Shown: piece by piece, positions 24,771 to 33,036 of the stretch
How the letters are laid out: each line of letters opens with the position of its first letter
Position numbering within the stretch: the stretch's first letter is position 1
Assembly: GCA_023259575.1 (NCBI GenBank)
Contig: JALRHN010000001.1
Location: 1-41,401 of the forward strand
From: Candidatus Kapaibacterium sp.
Lineage (GTDB): Bacteria; Bacteroidota; Ignavibacteria; Kapaibacteriales; UBA961
DNA length: 41,401 nt
Reading direction: 5' to 3'
Position numbers and translations under genes: made by a program
Notes under the pieces: model-generated
What the model saw: the letters and a program-made list of their open reading frames with translations, nothing else
What the model was told of the DNA's origin: nothing
Database searches by the model: none

Positions 24771-27458
24771 ATGAAAGTACTCAAAATAATTGCTCTATTA
24801 GTACTATTTTTTACTTGTAATCTTAATGCTCAATTTTCTGCTGATTATACTTCAAATCGAAAATTGGGATTATTAAATGATGCTGGAGCAGTAGCTTGGA
24901 ACCCTGCTATGCTAGGAGTTATTTCTGGTGTAGATGTATTGGGAGCTGTGCCTTTAGATGCATCTTTTGAAAAAGTACAAGGATATGCGGGGTTTATAAA
25001 AATTGGCAATTATGCTTTCGGTTTAGAAAAACCTTCAGAGAATATATCTATTTCAAATTCTACTAGCGCATATGCTGGATTAGGTTTGCCCATTCAATCT
25101 GATCATCTATGGATTGGTGGAAGCATAAAATATACTGAATCAATAAGTAATTCGATTAGATTCTCAGCTTCAGCATTATTCTCACCTTCAATTGATCTTT
25201 TTGCTTCATTAGGTATAGATAATACTTCAACACCACTACCAAGCCAACATATTATCACTGCAATGGGTGCATTTGCACCATTACATTGGCTTACAGTTCA
25301 TGCTAGATTGCAATATTGTGCAGATTCTGCCCTTTTTTTTGGGAATGCGATTAATACTGAATTTGGGGCTAGTGCCAATCTAATTCAAGAACATATAATT
25401 GGCTCTTTAACAATCAACCCTATGCGTAAAATATTACGTATTGGAGCAGAAATCACATTAGGATTTGTATCTACTGGAATTATTCCATCTATTGGGTCTG
25501 GAGTTGATGAACAGTCGGCTGCAACTGCTCTTTTTAGACTGAATTTTTCAAAAATGCCTTCAATATCCGCACTTAAACAAAAAGATATCACTCTATCAGA
25601 AGTAAGGTCTGTTGATGCTATGTGCACTTCTTCTGCATTTGAATGGCTATCAACATATTCTGAATCTCCAGAATATATTGTGAATGCAATGAAAAATCAT
25701 GGTGGTGAATATACTGCTATGGCTGATACACTGACACAATTATCTCAAAATCCAGCTTATCTATATGATTCAATTTTTCATAAATTTTATGCAAAATATC
25801 AAAGAAATACTCTTGTTTCTGGTGCATCACAATATATTATCGCAGCAAAAAACCCAGAATTGAAAATTCTTGTCACAAAGCCTGATAGTATGCACAATCA
25901 AGATATCTTGATGAGTGTAAAGATTCTTAATGATAAAGGAAATCAAGTACAAGGAATTCTACAATCTGATCTCATGATCAAAGAAAAAAAATATGAAATA
26001 CTATCTATAGAAGAAAAAAAGGAAGATATAATTGTACCAATAGATTATATGATTGTAATGGATTGCTCTGGTAGTATGAGTAAGAAAATAAAGGAAGTGA
26101 GAAAAAATGTAGAGTTATTTGCTAAAACATTAAAAACTGCAGGAATTGATTTTCGTATTGGGGGGATTTTATATGGAGAAGAAATCATTAGCTCCTTACA
26201 ACCAACAAGTGATATTCAAGAATTTCTGACATTTTTTGAAGATGCCGATGCGATTGGTAATGATGAAATTACTTCAACAGCTATAATGAAAGCAACAGAA
26301 ATGCAGTTTCGTCCAAATGCCAAAAGAAATATTATAGTATTAACGGATGATTGCTGTATTCAAGATAATGCCCATCTCTCAGAAATACAGGTTTTGTCTG
26401 CACTATGGAATCGCGGATGCAGATTATATTCACTCATTAATAAAGAAAACAATAATAGTGGCATAATAACAAGGCTAAGTTTAGGAAAAGAATATAGTAT
26501 TAATCAGCCTTTTATCGATGTTCTGAAAGATGTGTCAAAAGAACAAGATATACACTATATAGTTAGATTAAGGCCAGTTCCTCGAGATATATATGTGAAA
26601 GGTACAGTAGTTGATGAATCTGGTTCTCTTATCCAAGGTAGTGTTACTGTGCAGGGTTTGCACCAGCAATTGACAATGAATCAGGGCGAATTTATCATAG
26701 CAGCTACTCATCTTAGTACACTAGAGCTAACCTTGCATTCCAAAGGTTATGAAAGTAAACAATGTAGTATTCCAATTATAAGACAGGGTGAATCAGACAC
26801 AATCTCAGTTGAATATTCATTAGTACCATTAGGAAAGTATATCAAAGGGCAAATTCTCGATCAAAATAAACAAGCACATTCTGGCACAATTCTTATTGAA
26901 AATGATCTTGATTTACGCGTGATTAGTAATACAAATACAGATAATCAAGGATCGTATTTTTATAGAATTCCAGATAAAGGTACATATAGAATGACACCTA
27001 ATATCCCAAATTTTATCGCACATCCTTTTGTAATATCTGCTTCGGAAGTACAGAGGGGAGACACATTACAAAAAGATTTAATGATTTCTTCAATAGAACA
27101 AGCTACTGAATCGGGTACACGTTTTAGTTTAAAGAATATCTTTTTTGAATCGAAGCAGTGGTCATTAAAACCTGAAAGTACACTTGAATTAGAAAAACTA
27201 TTAGCATTTATGGTAGATAATCCAAGTATTTCAATAGAAATTAGTGCTCATACAGATGCTATTGGAAAAACTAATGATAATGCATTATTATCAAGTAAAA
27301 GGGCAGAAGCAGTTGTAGAATATCTGGTTCAAAGAGGAATTAATAAATTTAGATTAAATGCCATTGGTTATGGAGAATCTTTGCCAATTGCAAGTAATGA
27401 CGAGGAAAATGGAAGAGAAAAAAATCGTCGAGTAGAATTTACACTTATCAAAAAATAA
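24771..27458 (+). CDS. Outer-membrane barrel protein with von Willebrand A, carboxypeptidase-regulatory-like and OmpA domains
   Basis: An 895-residue paralogue of the preceding gene. After a signal peptide (residues 1-20, 'LNAQF') a barrel of about 245 residues repeats the upstream protein ('NDAGAVAWNPAMLG', then 'LHWLTVHARLQYCADSA'). Then follow a von Willebrand A domain (about 425-600) with the MIDAS motif Asp431-x-Ser433-x-Ser435 and 'VLTDD' around Asp526; two beta-sandwich repeats of the carboxypeptidase regulatory type ('YVKGTVVDESGSLIQG', 'YIKGQILDQNKQAHSG'; about 610-780); and an OmpA domain ('AHTDAIGKTN', 'RRVEF'). The MIDAS is complete, so metal-dependent ligand binding is plausible. 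Ligand and partners are unknown. Confidence 0.82.
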   Translation: MKVLKIIALLVLFFTCNLNAQFSADYTSNRKLGLLNDAGAVAWNPAMLGVISGVDVLGAVPLDASFEKVQGYAGFIKIGNYAFGLEKPSENISISNSTSAYAGLGLPIQSDHLWIGGSIKYTESISNSIRFSASALFSPSIDLFASLGIDNTSTPLPSQHIITAMGAFAPLHWLTVHARLQYCADSALFFGNAINTEFGASANLIQEHIIGSLTINPMRKILRIGAEITLGFVSTGIIPSIGSGVDEQSAATALFRLNFSKMPSISALKQKDITLSEVRSVDAMCTSSAFEWLSTYSESPEYIVNAMKNHGGEYTAMADTLTQLSQNPAYLYDSIFHKFYAKYQRNTLVSGASQYIIAAKNPELKILVTKPDSMHNQDILMSVKILNDKGNQVQGILQSDLMIKEKKYEILSIEEKKEDIIVPIDYMIVMDCSGSMSKKIKEVRKNVELFAKTLKTAGIDFRIGGILYGEEIISSLQPTSDIQEFLTFFEDADAIGNDEITSTAIMKATEMQFRPNAKRNIIVLTDDCCIQDNAHLSEIQVLSALWNRGCRLYSLINKENNNSGIITRLSLGKEYSINQPFIDVLKDVSKEQDIHYIVRLRPVPRDIYVKGTVVDESGSLIQGSVTVQGLHQQLTMNQGEFIIAATHLSTLELTLHSKGYESKQCSIPIIRQGESDTISVEYSLVPLGKYIKGQILDQNKQAHSGTILIENDLDLRVISNTNTDNQGSYFYRIPDKGTYRMTPNIPNFIAHPFVISASEVQRGDTLQKDLMISSIEQATESGTRFSLKNIFFESKQWSLKPESTLELEKLLAFMVDNPSISIEISAHTDAIGKTNDNALLSSKRAEAVVEYLVQRGINKFRLNAIGYGESLPIASNDEENGREKNRRVEFTLIKK

Positions 27459-27467
27459 TATCAGTTT

Positions 27468-27522
27468 GGAACTTATTAAGCTCACTAGTAAGTTTCCGAG
27501 ATAAGTTCAACAATTTTTTTTC
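27468..27522 (+). terminator. Possible terminator after the vWA-OmpA gene
   Basis: GAACTTAT (27469-27476) pairs with ATAAGTTC (27501-27508), followed after AACAA by nine T. The 24-base loop also allows a competing hairpin, GGAACTTA with TAAGTTTCC (27488-27496). This is weaker than the other terminators here. Confidence 0.4.
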
Positions 27523-27540
27523 AGATTAAAAGATATTTTT

Positions 27541-28233
27541 ATGACACGTTTTTCTCTGTTTTTTTTAGCGATGATGATTTCTGTAATTGGCTCATCATGT
27601 TCAGATTCAAGTACTGATGCAAGTTCTACAAATTCAAAATTGATGGTAGTTCATGCATCACCTGATGCCCCTGGAGTTGATATTGCAGTAGATAACAATA
27701 AAATAAGTGGCAGTGCATTAACTTTTCCTAATAATAGCGGATATGTTGCAGTTACTCCAGGAACAAGAAATATTAAAGTTTTTCCTGCAGGGTCTTCAAC
27801 ATCATTATTTAGCTTTGATCAAGTTTTTCCAGAATCTAAATTTTATACTGTATTTGCTTTAGATTCTTTGAGTAAGATAACGTTATTGCTTGTTGAAGAT
27901 GCAATTCCAGCAGTTGTTACAGGCAAAGCGCATGTACGTTTTTTGCATTTATCTCCAAATGCTCCAGCTGTAGATATTTCAGTTAAAGATGGTCCATCAC
28001 TTTTCTTAAATAGATCATTTAATAGACAATTTTCATCATCACAAAATGTGTTTTTACCTGTAGATGCAGGAACATATAATATTGATGTAAAAGTAGCTGG
28101 AACAACAACTGTAGCATTGCCTTTAACAGGAATTACATTTGAATCTGGCAAGGCATATACAATTTTTGCACGTGGTTTCTTAGGTGGAACTGGTGTATCA
28201 GCTTTGGGTGCCCAAATAATTGTAAATAGATAA
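27541..28233 (+). CDS. DUF4397 domain lipoprotein
   Basis: A 230-residue exported protein. It has a short signal sequence followed by Cys20 ('VIGSSCSDSS'), which suggests lipidation although the lipobox is not ideal, then a Ser/Asp-rich spacer. The rest consists of two similar beta-rich repeats with the DUF4397 signature: 'VHASPDAPGVDIAVD' and 'LHLSPNAPAVDISVK', each followed by 'Y.AVTPGTRNIKV' or 'PVDAGTYNIDVK' patterns. DUF4397 proteins are surface or periplasmic and have no established activity. It lies downstream of the two OmpA-tailed proteins, separated by a possible terminator, and ends in a clear terminator. Confidence 0.85.
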   Translation: MTRFSLFFLAMMISVIGSSCSDSSTDASSTNSKLMVVHASPDAPGVDIAVDNNKISGSALTFPNNSGYVAVTPGTRNIKVFPAGSSTSLFSFDQVFPESKFYTVFALDSLSKITLLLVEDAIPAVVTGKAHVRFLHLSPNAPAVDISVKDGPSLFLNRSFNRQFSSSQNVFLPVDAGTYNIDVKVAGTTTVALPLTGITFESGKAYTIFARGFLGGTGVSALGAQIIVNR

Positions 28234-28252
28234 AATAGTTAAGCTAATTATG

Positions 28253-28285
28253 GGGTCTGTTGCTTTTGCATCAGACCCTTTTTTT
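28253..28285 (+). terminator. Rho-independent terminator of the DUF4397 gene
   Basis: GGGTCTG/CAGACCC stem, extended past one mismatch by TGC/GCA around a TTTT loop, then seven or more T. Confidence 0.88.
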
Positions 28286-28362
28286 ATATCCCTACATTTC
28301 CTCATCTCTGTCTTCTAGTAAAAAACTGTATTTTAGTAAAAGTATACACATAAAAGAAGATC

Positions 28363-30543
28363 ATGGCAAGAACACTTATTACCGCAGCCCTACCTTATGT
28401 AAATAGTTATATTCATTTGGGGCATTTAGCAGGAGCTTATCTACCTGCTGATATGTATGCTCGATTTCTTCGATTACAAGGAAGGGAAGTCCTTTTTGTA
28501 TGTGGCTCTGATGAACATGGTGTTGCAATAACAATTAGTGCAGATAAAGAACATACAACTCCAAAAGCAATTATAGATAAATATCATCCGATGAATGAGG
28601 CTGCTTTTAAGGATTTTGGGATAAGTTTTGATATTTATTCTAGAACTTCATTACCAGATCATTTCGAAACAGCACAAGAGTTCTTTAAGGATTGGTTAGA
28701 AAAAGGGTATTTGGTAGAAAAAGAAGAACCGCAATTTTATGATCAAAAAGCTTCGATGTTTTTACCAGATAGATATGTTGAAGGAATATGCCCGCATTGT
28801 TCCAAAGAGGGAGCACGAGGCGATCAATGTGATAGTTGCGGAACAACGTATAATCAAACTGAACTAAAAAATCCAATTAGTATATTAACTGGAGAAAAAC
28901 CGATTGTTAAAAATACCAAACACTGGTATTTTAAAATGGGAGAATTCCAGAAACAATTAGAACAATATATAGAGTCACATAGTAAAGATTGGAAAGACAA
29001 TGTCATTCAGCAAAGCCGTTCTTGGCTTAAACAAGGTTTAAATGACAGAGCAGCTACCAGAGATATGAAATGGGGTATTCCCGTGCCAGCTGCAAATGCT
29101 GAAGGAAAAGTGATTTATGTTTGGTTCGAAGCTGTTCTTGGCTATATATCAGCCACAAAACATTGGGCAAAACAGCATGGATATTCTTCGGAAGAATGGA
29201 AAACATGGTGGAGTAAACCCAATGATGAAGATAGAGAATATATTGCTTTCTTAGGTAAAGATAATATCGTATTTCATACTTTGATTTTCCCTATGCTTTT
29301 AATGGCAAAAGGTGATATGATTTTACCTACGAATGTTCCTGCAAATGAATTTCTGAATTTTGAAGGTAAAAAGTTTTCTAAATCACAAAATTGGGGCATC
29401 TTTTTACGAGATTATCAAAAGGATTTTCCGGGCAAAACAAATGCTGATATTTTGAGATATGCTTTAGCGAATAATCTTCCTGAAACAAAAGACTCTGACT
29501 TTACATGGAAAGATTTTCAGGCTAAAACAAATAATGAATTAGCAGCGATACCTGGAAATTTTATCAATAGAGTTATTCAATTTTTATCAAAAAACTTTTC
29601 TAGTGCAGTTCCTACACTTTCAGATCGTTATGCAAAGCTAGATGAAGCTTGGGAATTATTAATTCAAGATTTTCAAAGAGAATCACCTACAGTCTCCAAA
29701 GAAACCTTGCATTCACTCTATGAATCAAAACATGTTCGATATTTTTCTGCTCATGATTTTTCAATGATTGCTTCTTTGTATACGGGAATGAATAAAGTTT
29801 CATCGCATTATAAACAATGCAGATTCAGAGATGCTGTAACAGAAACAATGAATATTGCCCGTTCGGCTAATAAGTATTTTAATGATACAGAGCCATGGAA
29901 AACTATTAAAAATGATCCAGATGAATGTGGTAAAACATTGTATATATGCTCGCAATTATTACGATCCCTAAGTATCATTTTTGCTCCTATTATTCCGCAT
30001 ACTTCTTCGGTTCTTGCAGAAAGTATAGGGCAAATTCCTATGACAGGATCTGTAGATCAATCTGATAAAAAAGATATATGGTCTACAATGGTATTTCCAG
30101 TTTTGTCTCAAGGACAAAACATACATATTCCACCAATTTTATTCAATAAGCTGGAAGATTCTGTGATAGATGCCCAGATTTCTGCTATGCATGCAGGACA
30201 AATATCAGATAAAAAAGAAGATCTTATTACAATCGATGATTTTAAGAAAATCAAACTTGTAACTGCTAAAATTATTAATGCAGAAGCAATCCCCAAAAGC
30301 GAAAAGCTAGTGAAATTACAAGTAGATACTGGAACTGAAAAAAGACAAATTTTAGCCGGTATTGCCAAGCATTATACGCCCGAGGATTTGCTTGGAAAAA
30401 CAATAGTGATTGTTGCTAATTTAGCTCCAGCAAAGTTGATGGGACATGAATCTCAAGGTATGTTATTGGCTGCAAATTCTGCTGATGGAAGCTTAAGTTT
30501 GATAGCACCAGAAATTGATTCTATTGGTTCTGAAGTACGATAA
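28363..30543 (+). CDS. metG: Methionine-tRNA ligase
   Basis: Class I synthetase for tRNA-Met, 726 residues, the long form with a C-terminal tRNA-binding domain. The HIGH-type motif is 'HLGH' at residues 18-21. A zinc knuckle has Cys143, Cys146, Cys156 and Cys159. The KMSKS loop reads 'KFSKS' at 337-341. The anticodon-binding helical domain follows, and from about residue 620 an EMAP/Trbp111-like OB domain ('FKKIKLVTAKIINAE', 'ILAGIAKHY', 'KLMGHESQGMLLAA') assists tRNA binding. The OsmC gene begins 11 bases downstream, so cotranscription is likely. Confidence 0.97.
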   Translation: MARTLITAALPYVNSYIHLGHLAGAYLPADMYARFLRLQGREVLFVCGSDEHGVAITISADKEHTTPKAIIDKYHPMNEAAFKDFGISFDIYSRTSLPDHFETAQEFFKDWLEKGYLVEKEEPQFYDQKASMFLPDRYVEGICPHCSKEGARGDQCDSCGTTYNQTELKNPISILTGEKPIVKNTKHWYFKMGEFQKQLEQYIESHSKDWKDNVIQQSRSWLKQGLNDRAATRDMKWGIPVPAANAEGKVIYVWFEAVLGYISATKHWAKQHGYSSEEWKTWWSKPNDEDREYIAFLGKDNIVFHTLIFPMLLMAKGDMILPTNVPANEFLNFEGKKFSKSQNWGIFLRDYQKDFPGKTNADILRYALANNLPETKDSDFTWKDFQAKTNNELAAIPGNFINRVIQFLSKNFSSAVPTLSDRYAKLDEAWELLIQDFQRESPTVSKETLHSLYESKHVRYFSAHDFSMIASLYTGMNKVSSHYKQCRFRDAVTETMNIARSANKYFNDTEPWKTIKNDPDECGKTLYICSQLLRSLSIIFAPIIPHTSSVLAESIGQIPMTGSVDQSDKKDIWSTMVFPVLSQGQNIHIPPILFNKLEDSVIDAQISAMHAGQISDKKEDLITIDDFKKIKLVTAKIINAEAIPKSEKLVKLQVDTGTEKRQILAGIAKHYTPEDLLGKTIVIVANLAPAKLMGHESQGMLLAANSADGSLSLIAPEIDSIGSEVR

Positions 30544-30554
30544 AAGGTATTACT

Positions 30555-30974
30555 ATGAAGATTTCTGTAGATTGGAAAGGTGGAATGTGCTTAGAAGGAC
30601 ATAATTCTGAGCAAAAAAAAACGGTATTCGATTCACATAGTTCAGAACATTATGTGTCTAAAGCAGCAACACCAATGGAGATAATGCTGCAATCTATGGC
30701 TGCATGCTCTATGATGGATGTTTTAAGTATTCTAGAAAAAAAGAGAAAAAATATTACTTCTCTGCATGTAGAAGTAATAGGAGATAGGGCGGATGAACAT
30801 CCTAAAGTGTTCACCAGTGTTCTGTTAAAGTTCTATCTAAAAAGTACTGATGCAGAATTAAAAGACATTGAAAGAAGTGTTGAATTATCTCAGCAAACAT
30901 ATTGTAGCGCTGCTGCCATGTTTAAAAGGTCTGGATGCGATGTAAAAACTGAATGTTATTTAGATATTATTTAG
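30555..30974 (+). CDS. OsmC family protein
   Basis: A 139-residue OsmC/Ohr-superfamily protein of the YhfA-like type. These small homodimeric proteins reduce organic hydroperoxides or act in related redox roles. The two conserved cysteines are Cys51 ('MAACSMMDVLS') and Cys117 ('QQTYCSAAAMF'), the usual redox pair. 'SKAATPMEIMLQSM' before the first Cys is typical. AAAGG lies 7 bases before the ATG. It follows metG closely. Its stop codon overlaps that of the convergent TPR gene by 4 bases, with no terminator in between. Confidence 0.9.
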   Translation: MKISVDWKGGMCLEGHNSEQKKTVFDSHSSEHYVSKAATPMEIMLQSMAACSMMDVLSILEKKRKNITSLHVEVIGDRADEHPKVFTSVLLKFYLKSTDAELKDIERSVELSQQTYCSAAAMFKRSGCDVKTECYLDII

Positions 30975-31870
30975 CATTTTCCTAATTGTTTTAATCGTTC
31001 TAGCCTAGCAAATTCATGCTGTGCAAACCAATTATCTTCTCGTAAAATAGTATAGGCAGAAGCAAAGAATGGAATAGCATCATCAATTTTATTGAGTGAC
31101 AGTAAACATTCACCAATTTCCTCGGCAATATATCCATCATTTTCAAGATTAGCAGATTTTCTTTGTTCTGCGCATTCATAATGTACAAGTAATGCTTCGC
31201 CAATTCTTCCTAGTAGACGCATCATTTTTGCAGCAGACCATTTAGCAATTAAGCTTTCTTCAAATCTTTTTCTTTCTTTATACCACATCTCACTTTTTAA
31301 GAAACATTCTAAAGCTGCATTAAAATCCTCTTTGGAATGATGGGTCCAGCCAATATTATTATATAATGCTCCCAACCAACTTTTGGCCTTTAAATCTGAT
31401 GATTTCTCTGCGTACAGCATTGCTTTTTTATTCCAGTCTAAAGATTCATCTGGTTCGCATATTATTCCTAGCATATGCATAGCATCTACAGCATAAAAAT
31501 CCAATGAATGAAGCGTTGCAATGTTCAAAGCAAGTAAGAAACTAGATTTTCCTCTGTCTGATTCTTGATGCCAGTTTTCCCATCTCCCTTTCTCTAAAAA
31601 ATATCGAGTTGAAGGCAAGGGTTTTTCAATATCTGGTAATTGGTCAATGATTGCAATAGCTTTTTGTAATTCTAAAGATGCTGATTCAAAATTTCTCAGG
31701 AGTGTTTCACATCTAGCAATTTGCGTAAGTAACTGAGGATAAAGGGTTTTATCCTCGTGAATCTTAATAATGTCAATTAAGCTACGAAATTGTTCTACTG
31801 TGATTTCAGGTTGAGAATAATTCCAAAGATGATCAAAGTCTTCGGGTTTAATAGAATCTATATTCTTCAT
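30971..31870 (-). CDS. Tetratricopeptide-repeat-like cytoplasmic protein
   Basis: A 299-residue, almost fully helical protein without signal peptide or membrane segment. Several helix pairs fit loose TPR units ('ARCETLLRNFESASLELQKA', 'NIGWTHHSKEDFNAALECFL', 'IGECLLSLNKIDDAIPFF'). Such proteins act as scaffolds. I do not recognise a specific family. Its ATG lies 3 bases after the stop of the MalK-type ATPase gene, so the two are very likely cotranscribed and possibly translationally coupled. Confidence 0.75.
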   Translation of the reverse strand: MKNIDSIKPEDFDHLWNYSQPEITVEQFRSLIDIIKIHEDKTLYPQLLTQIARCETLLRNFESASLELQKAIAIIDQLPDIEKPLPSTRYFLEKGRWENWHQESDRGKSSFLLALNIATLHSLDFYAVDAMHMLGIICEPDESLDWNKKAMLYAEKSSDLKAKSWLGALYNNIGWTHHSKEDFNAALECFLKSEMWYKERKRFEESLIAKWSAAKMMRLLGRIGEALLVHYECAEQRKSANLENDGYIAEEIGECLLSLNKIDDAIPFFASAYTILREDNWFAQHEFARLERLKQLGKC

Positions 31871-31873
31871 TAT

Positions 31874-32965
31874 TTATAATCTATTATTCGTTGAAGAAGA
31901 GAATATACAGAGTGAATCAGGTTGTATATATAGCTTAATTGAATCTTCATTTTTTACTGGAAATTGTAGTGGAACACGAATAGACTTTAATGAATCACCA
32001 GATTGCACAAAAGCGATTTGTTCGTGGCCATGATATTCAGTTTGATGAATTGAACATTGCCATGTTGGAGCATTTTCTATGGGAGTTAAAGAGAAATTTT
32101 CTGGCCTAATTCCTACTATAATGTTTTTGTCATCAGGAATACCATGTTTTAATGATTTATGCGGAATAGTAAATGAAGCTCCATTATGTAATTCTTGAAA
32201 GATTAATTCATTGTCAATAATAGTGAAGCTACCGTGAAAAAAATTCATAGAAGGGCTTCCTAAAAAACCAGCTACAAATACATTCTGAGGATCATTATAA
32301 ATATCTTGTGGTTTTCCAATTTGCTGTACAATACCTTTATGAAGAACAGCAATGCGATCGCCCATTGTCATTGCTTCGGCTTGATCATGAGTTACATAAA
32401 TACCAGTAATTCCAACTCTTTTTTGTAAAGCAACGATTTCAGATCTCATATGCATTCTAAGTTGAGCATCTAAGTTAGACAAAGGTTCATCGAATAAAAA
32501 GACTCTGGGAGTTCTTATAATAGCTCTGCCAAGTGCTACTCTTTGTCTTTGCCCTCCTGATAATTGTTTTGGCTTTCGATTTAATAAATCACTCAAACCT
32601 ACTTGTTCTGCTATTTCTTGCACCTTTTTTACAATTTCATCTTTAGGATAATTTCTTAAACTTAAAGGAAATCCTAAGTTTTCGGCAACTGTAAGATGTG
32701 GATATAAAGCATAATTTTGGAAAACCATGCCAATATCTCTCATTTTTGCTGGCATATCATTAATACATTCTCCATCAAACAATAAAGAGCCACTAGAGAT
32801 ATCTTCTAATCCGGCAATCATTCGAAGAACAGTACTTTTCCCACAGCCTGATGGCCCCACTAGTACTAATAATTCACCGGGTAAAACAGTAAGATTTATA
32901 TCTTGTATTACTGGTTTTCCAGTTTCATATTCTTTATAGAGGTCTTTTAGTTCTACTGTGGTCAT
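31874..32965 (-). CDS. ABC transporter ATP-binding protein of the MalK/UgpC type
   Basis: A 363-residue ATPase subunit of carbohydrate importers. Walker A is at residues 37-45 ('GPSGCGKST'), signature 'LSGGQ' at 135-139, Walker B 'FLFDE' at 156-160, followed by 'PLSNLDAQLR' and 'VTHDQAEAMTMGDRI'. The C-terminal 130 residues look like the TOBE/regulatory domain ('NIIVGIRPENFSL'), typical of MalK, UgpC and MsmK. No permease or binding protein lies nearby; the partner on the same transcript is a TPR protein. It may energise importers encoded elsewhere, as MsmK does in streptococci, but that is inference. Confidence 0.92.
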   Translation of the reverse strand: MTTVELKDLYKEYETGKPVIQDINLTVLPGELLVLVGPSGCGKSTVLRMIAGLEDISSGSLLFDGECINDMPAKMRDIGMVFQNYALYPHLTVAENLGFPLSLRNYPKDEIVKKVQEIAEQVGLSDLLNRKPKQLSGGQRQRVALGRAIIRTPRVFLFDEPLSNLDAQLRMHMRSEIVALQKRVGITGIYVTHDQAEAMTMGDRIAVLHKGIVQQIGKPQDIYNDPQNVFVAGFLGSPSMNFFHGSFTIIDNELIFQELHNGASFTIPHKSLKHGIPDDKNIIVGIRPENFSLTPIENAPTWQCSIHQTEYHGHEQIAFVQSGDSLKSIRVPLQFPVKNEDSIKLYIQPDSLCIFSSSTNNRL

Positions 32966-33036
32966 TATATTAAAATCCAGAAATAAAGTTATTGAGCAAA
33001 ATACATAATTCTTAAAAGAATGCTATGCCTAATATT

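Noticed and set aside
29371..29385. MetG with KFSKS in place of KMSKS as a defective enzyme
   Set aside because: Phe at the second position occurs in active MetRS proteins; both lysines and the serines are present.
30971..30974. Overlap of convergent OsmC and TPR stop codons as a sign of a broken gene
   Set aside because: Both proteins have complete family-like C termini; short convergent overlaps are common in compact genomes.
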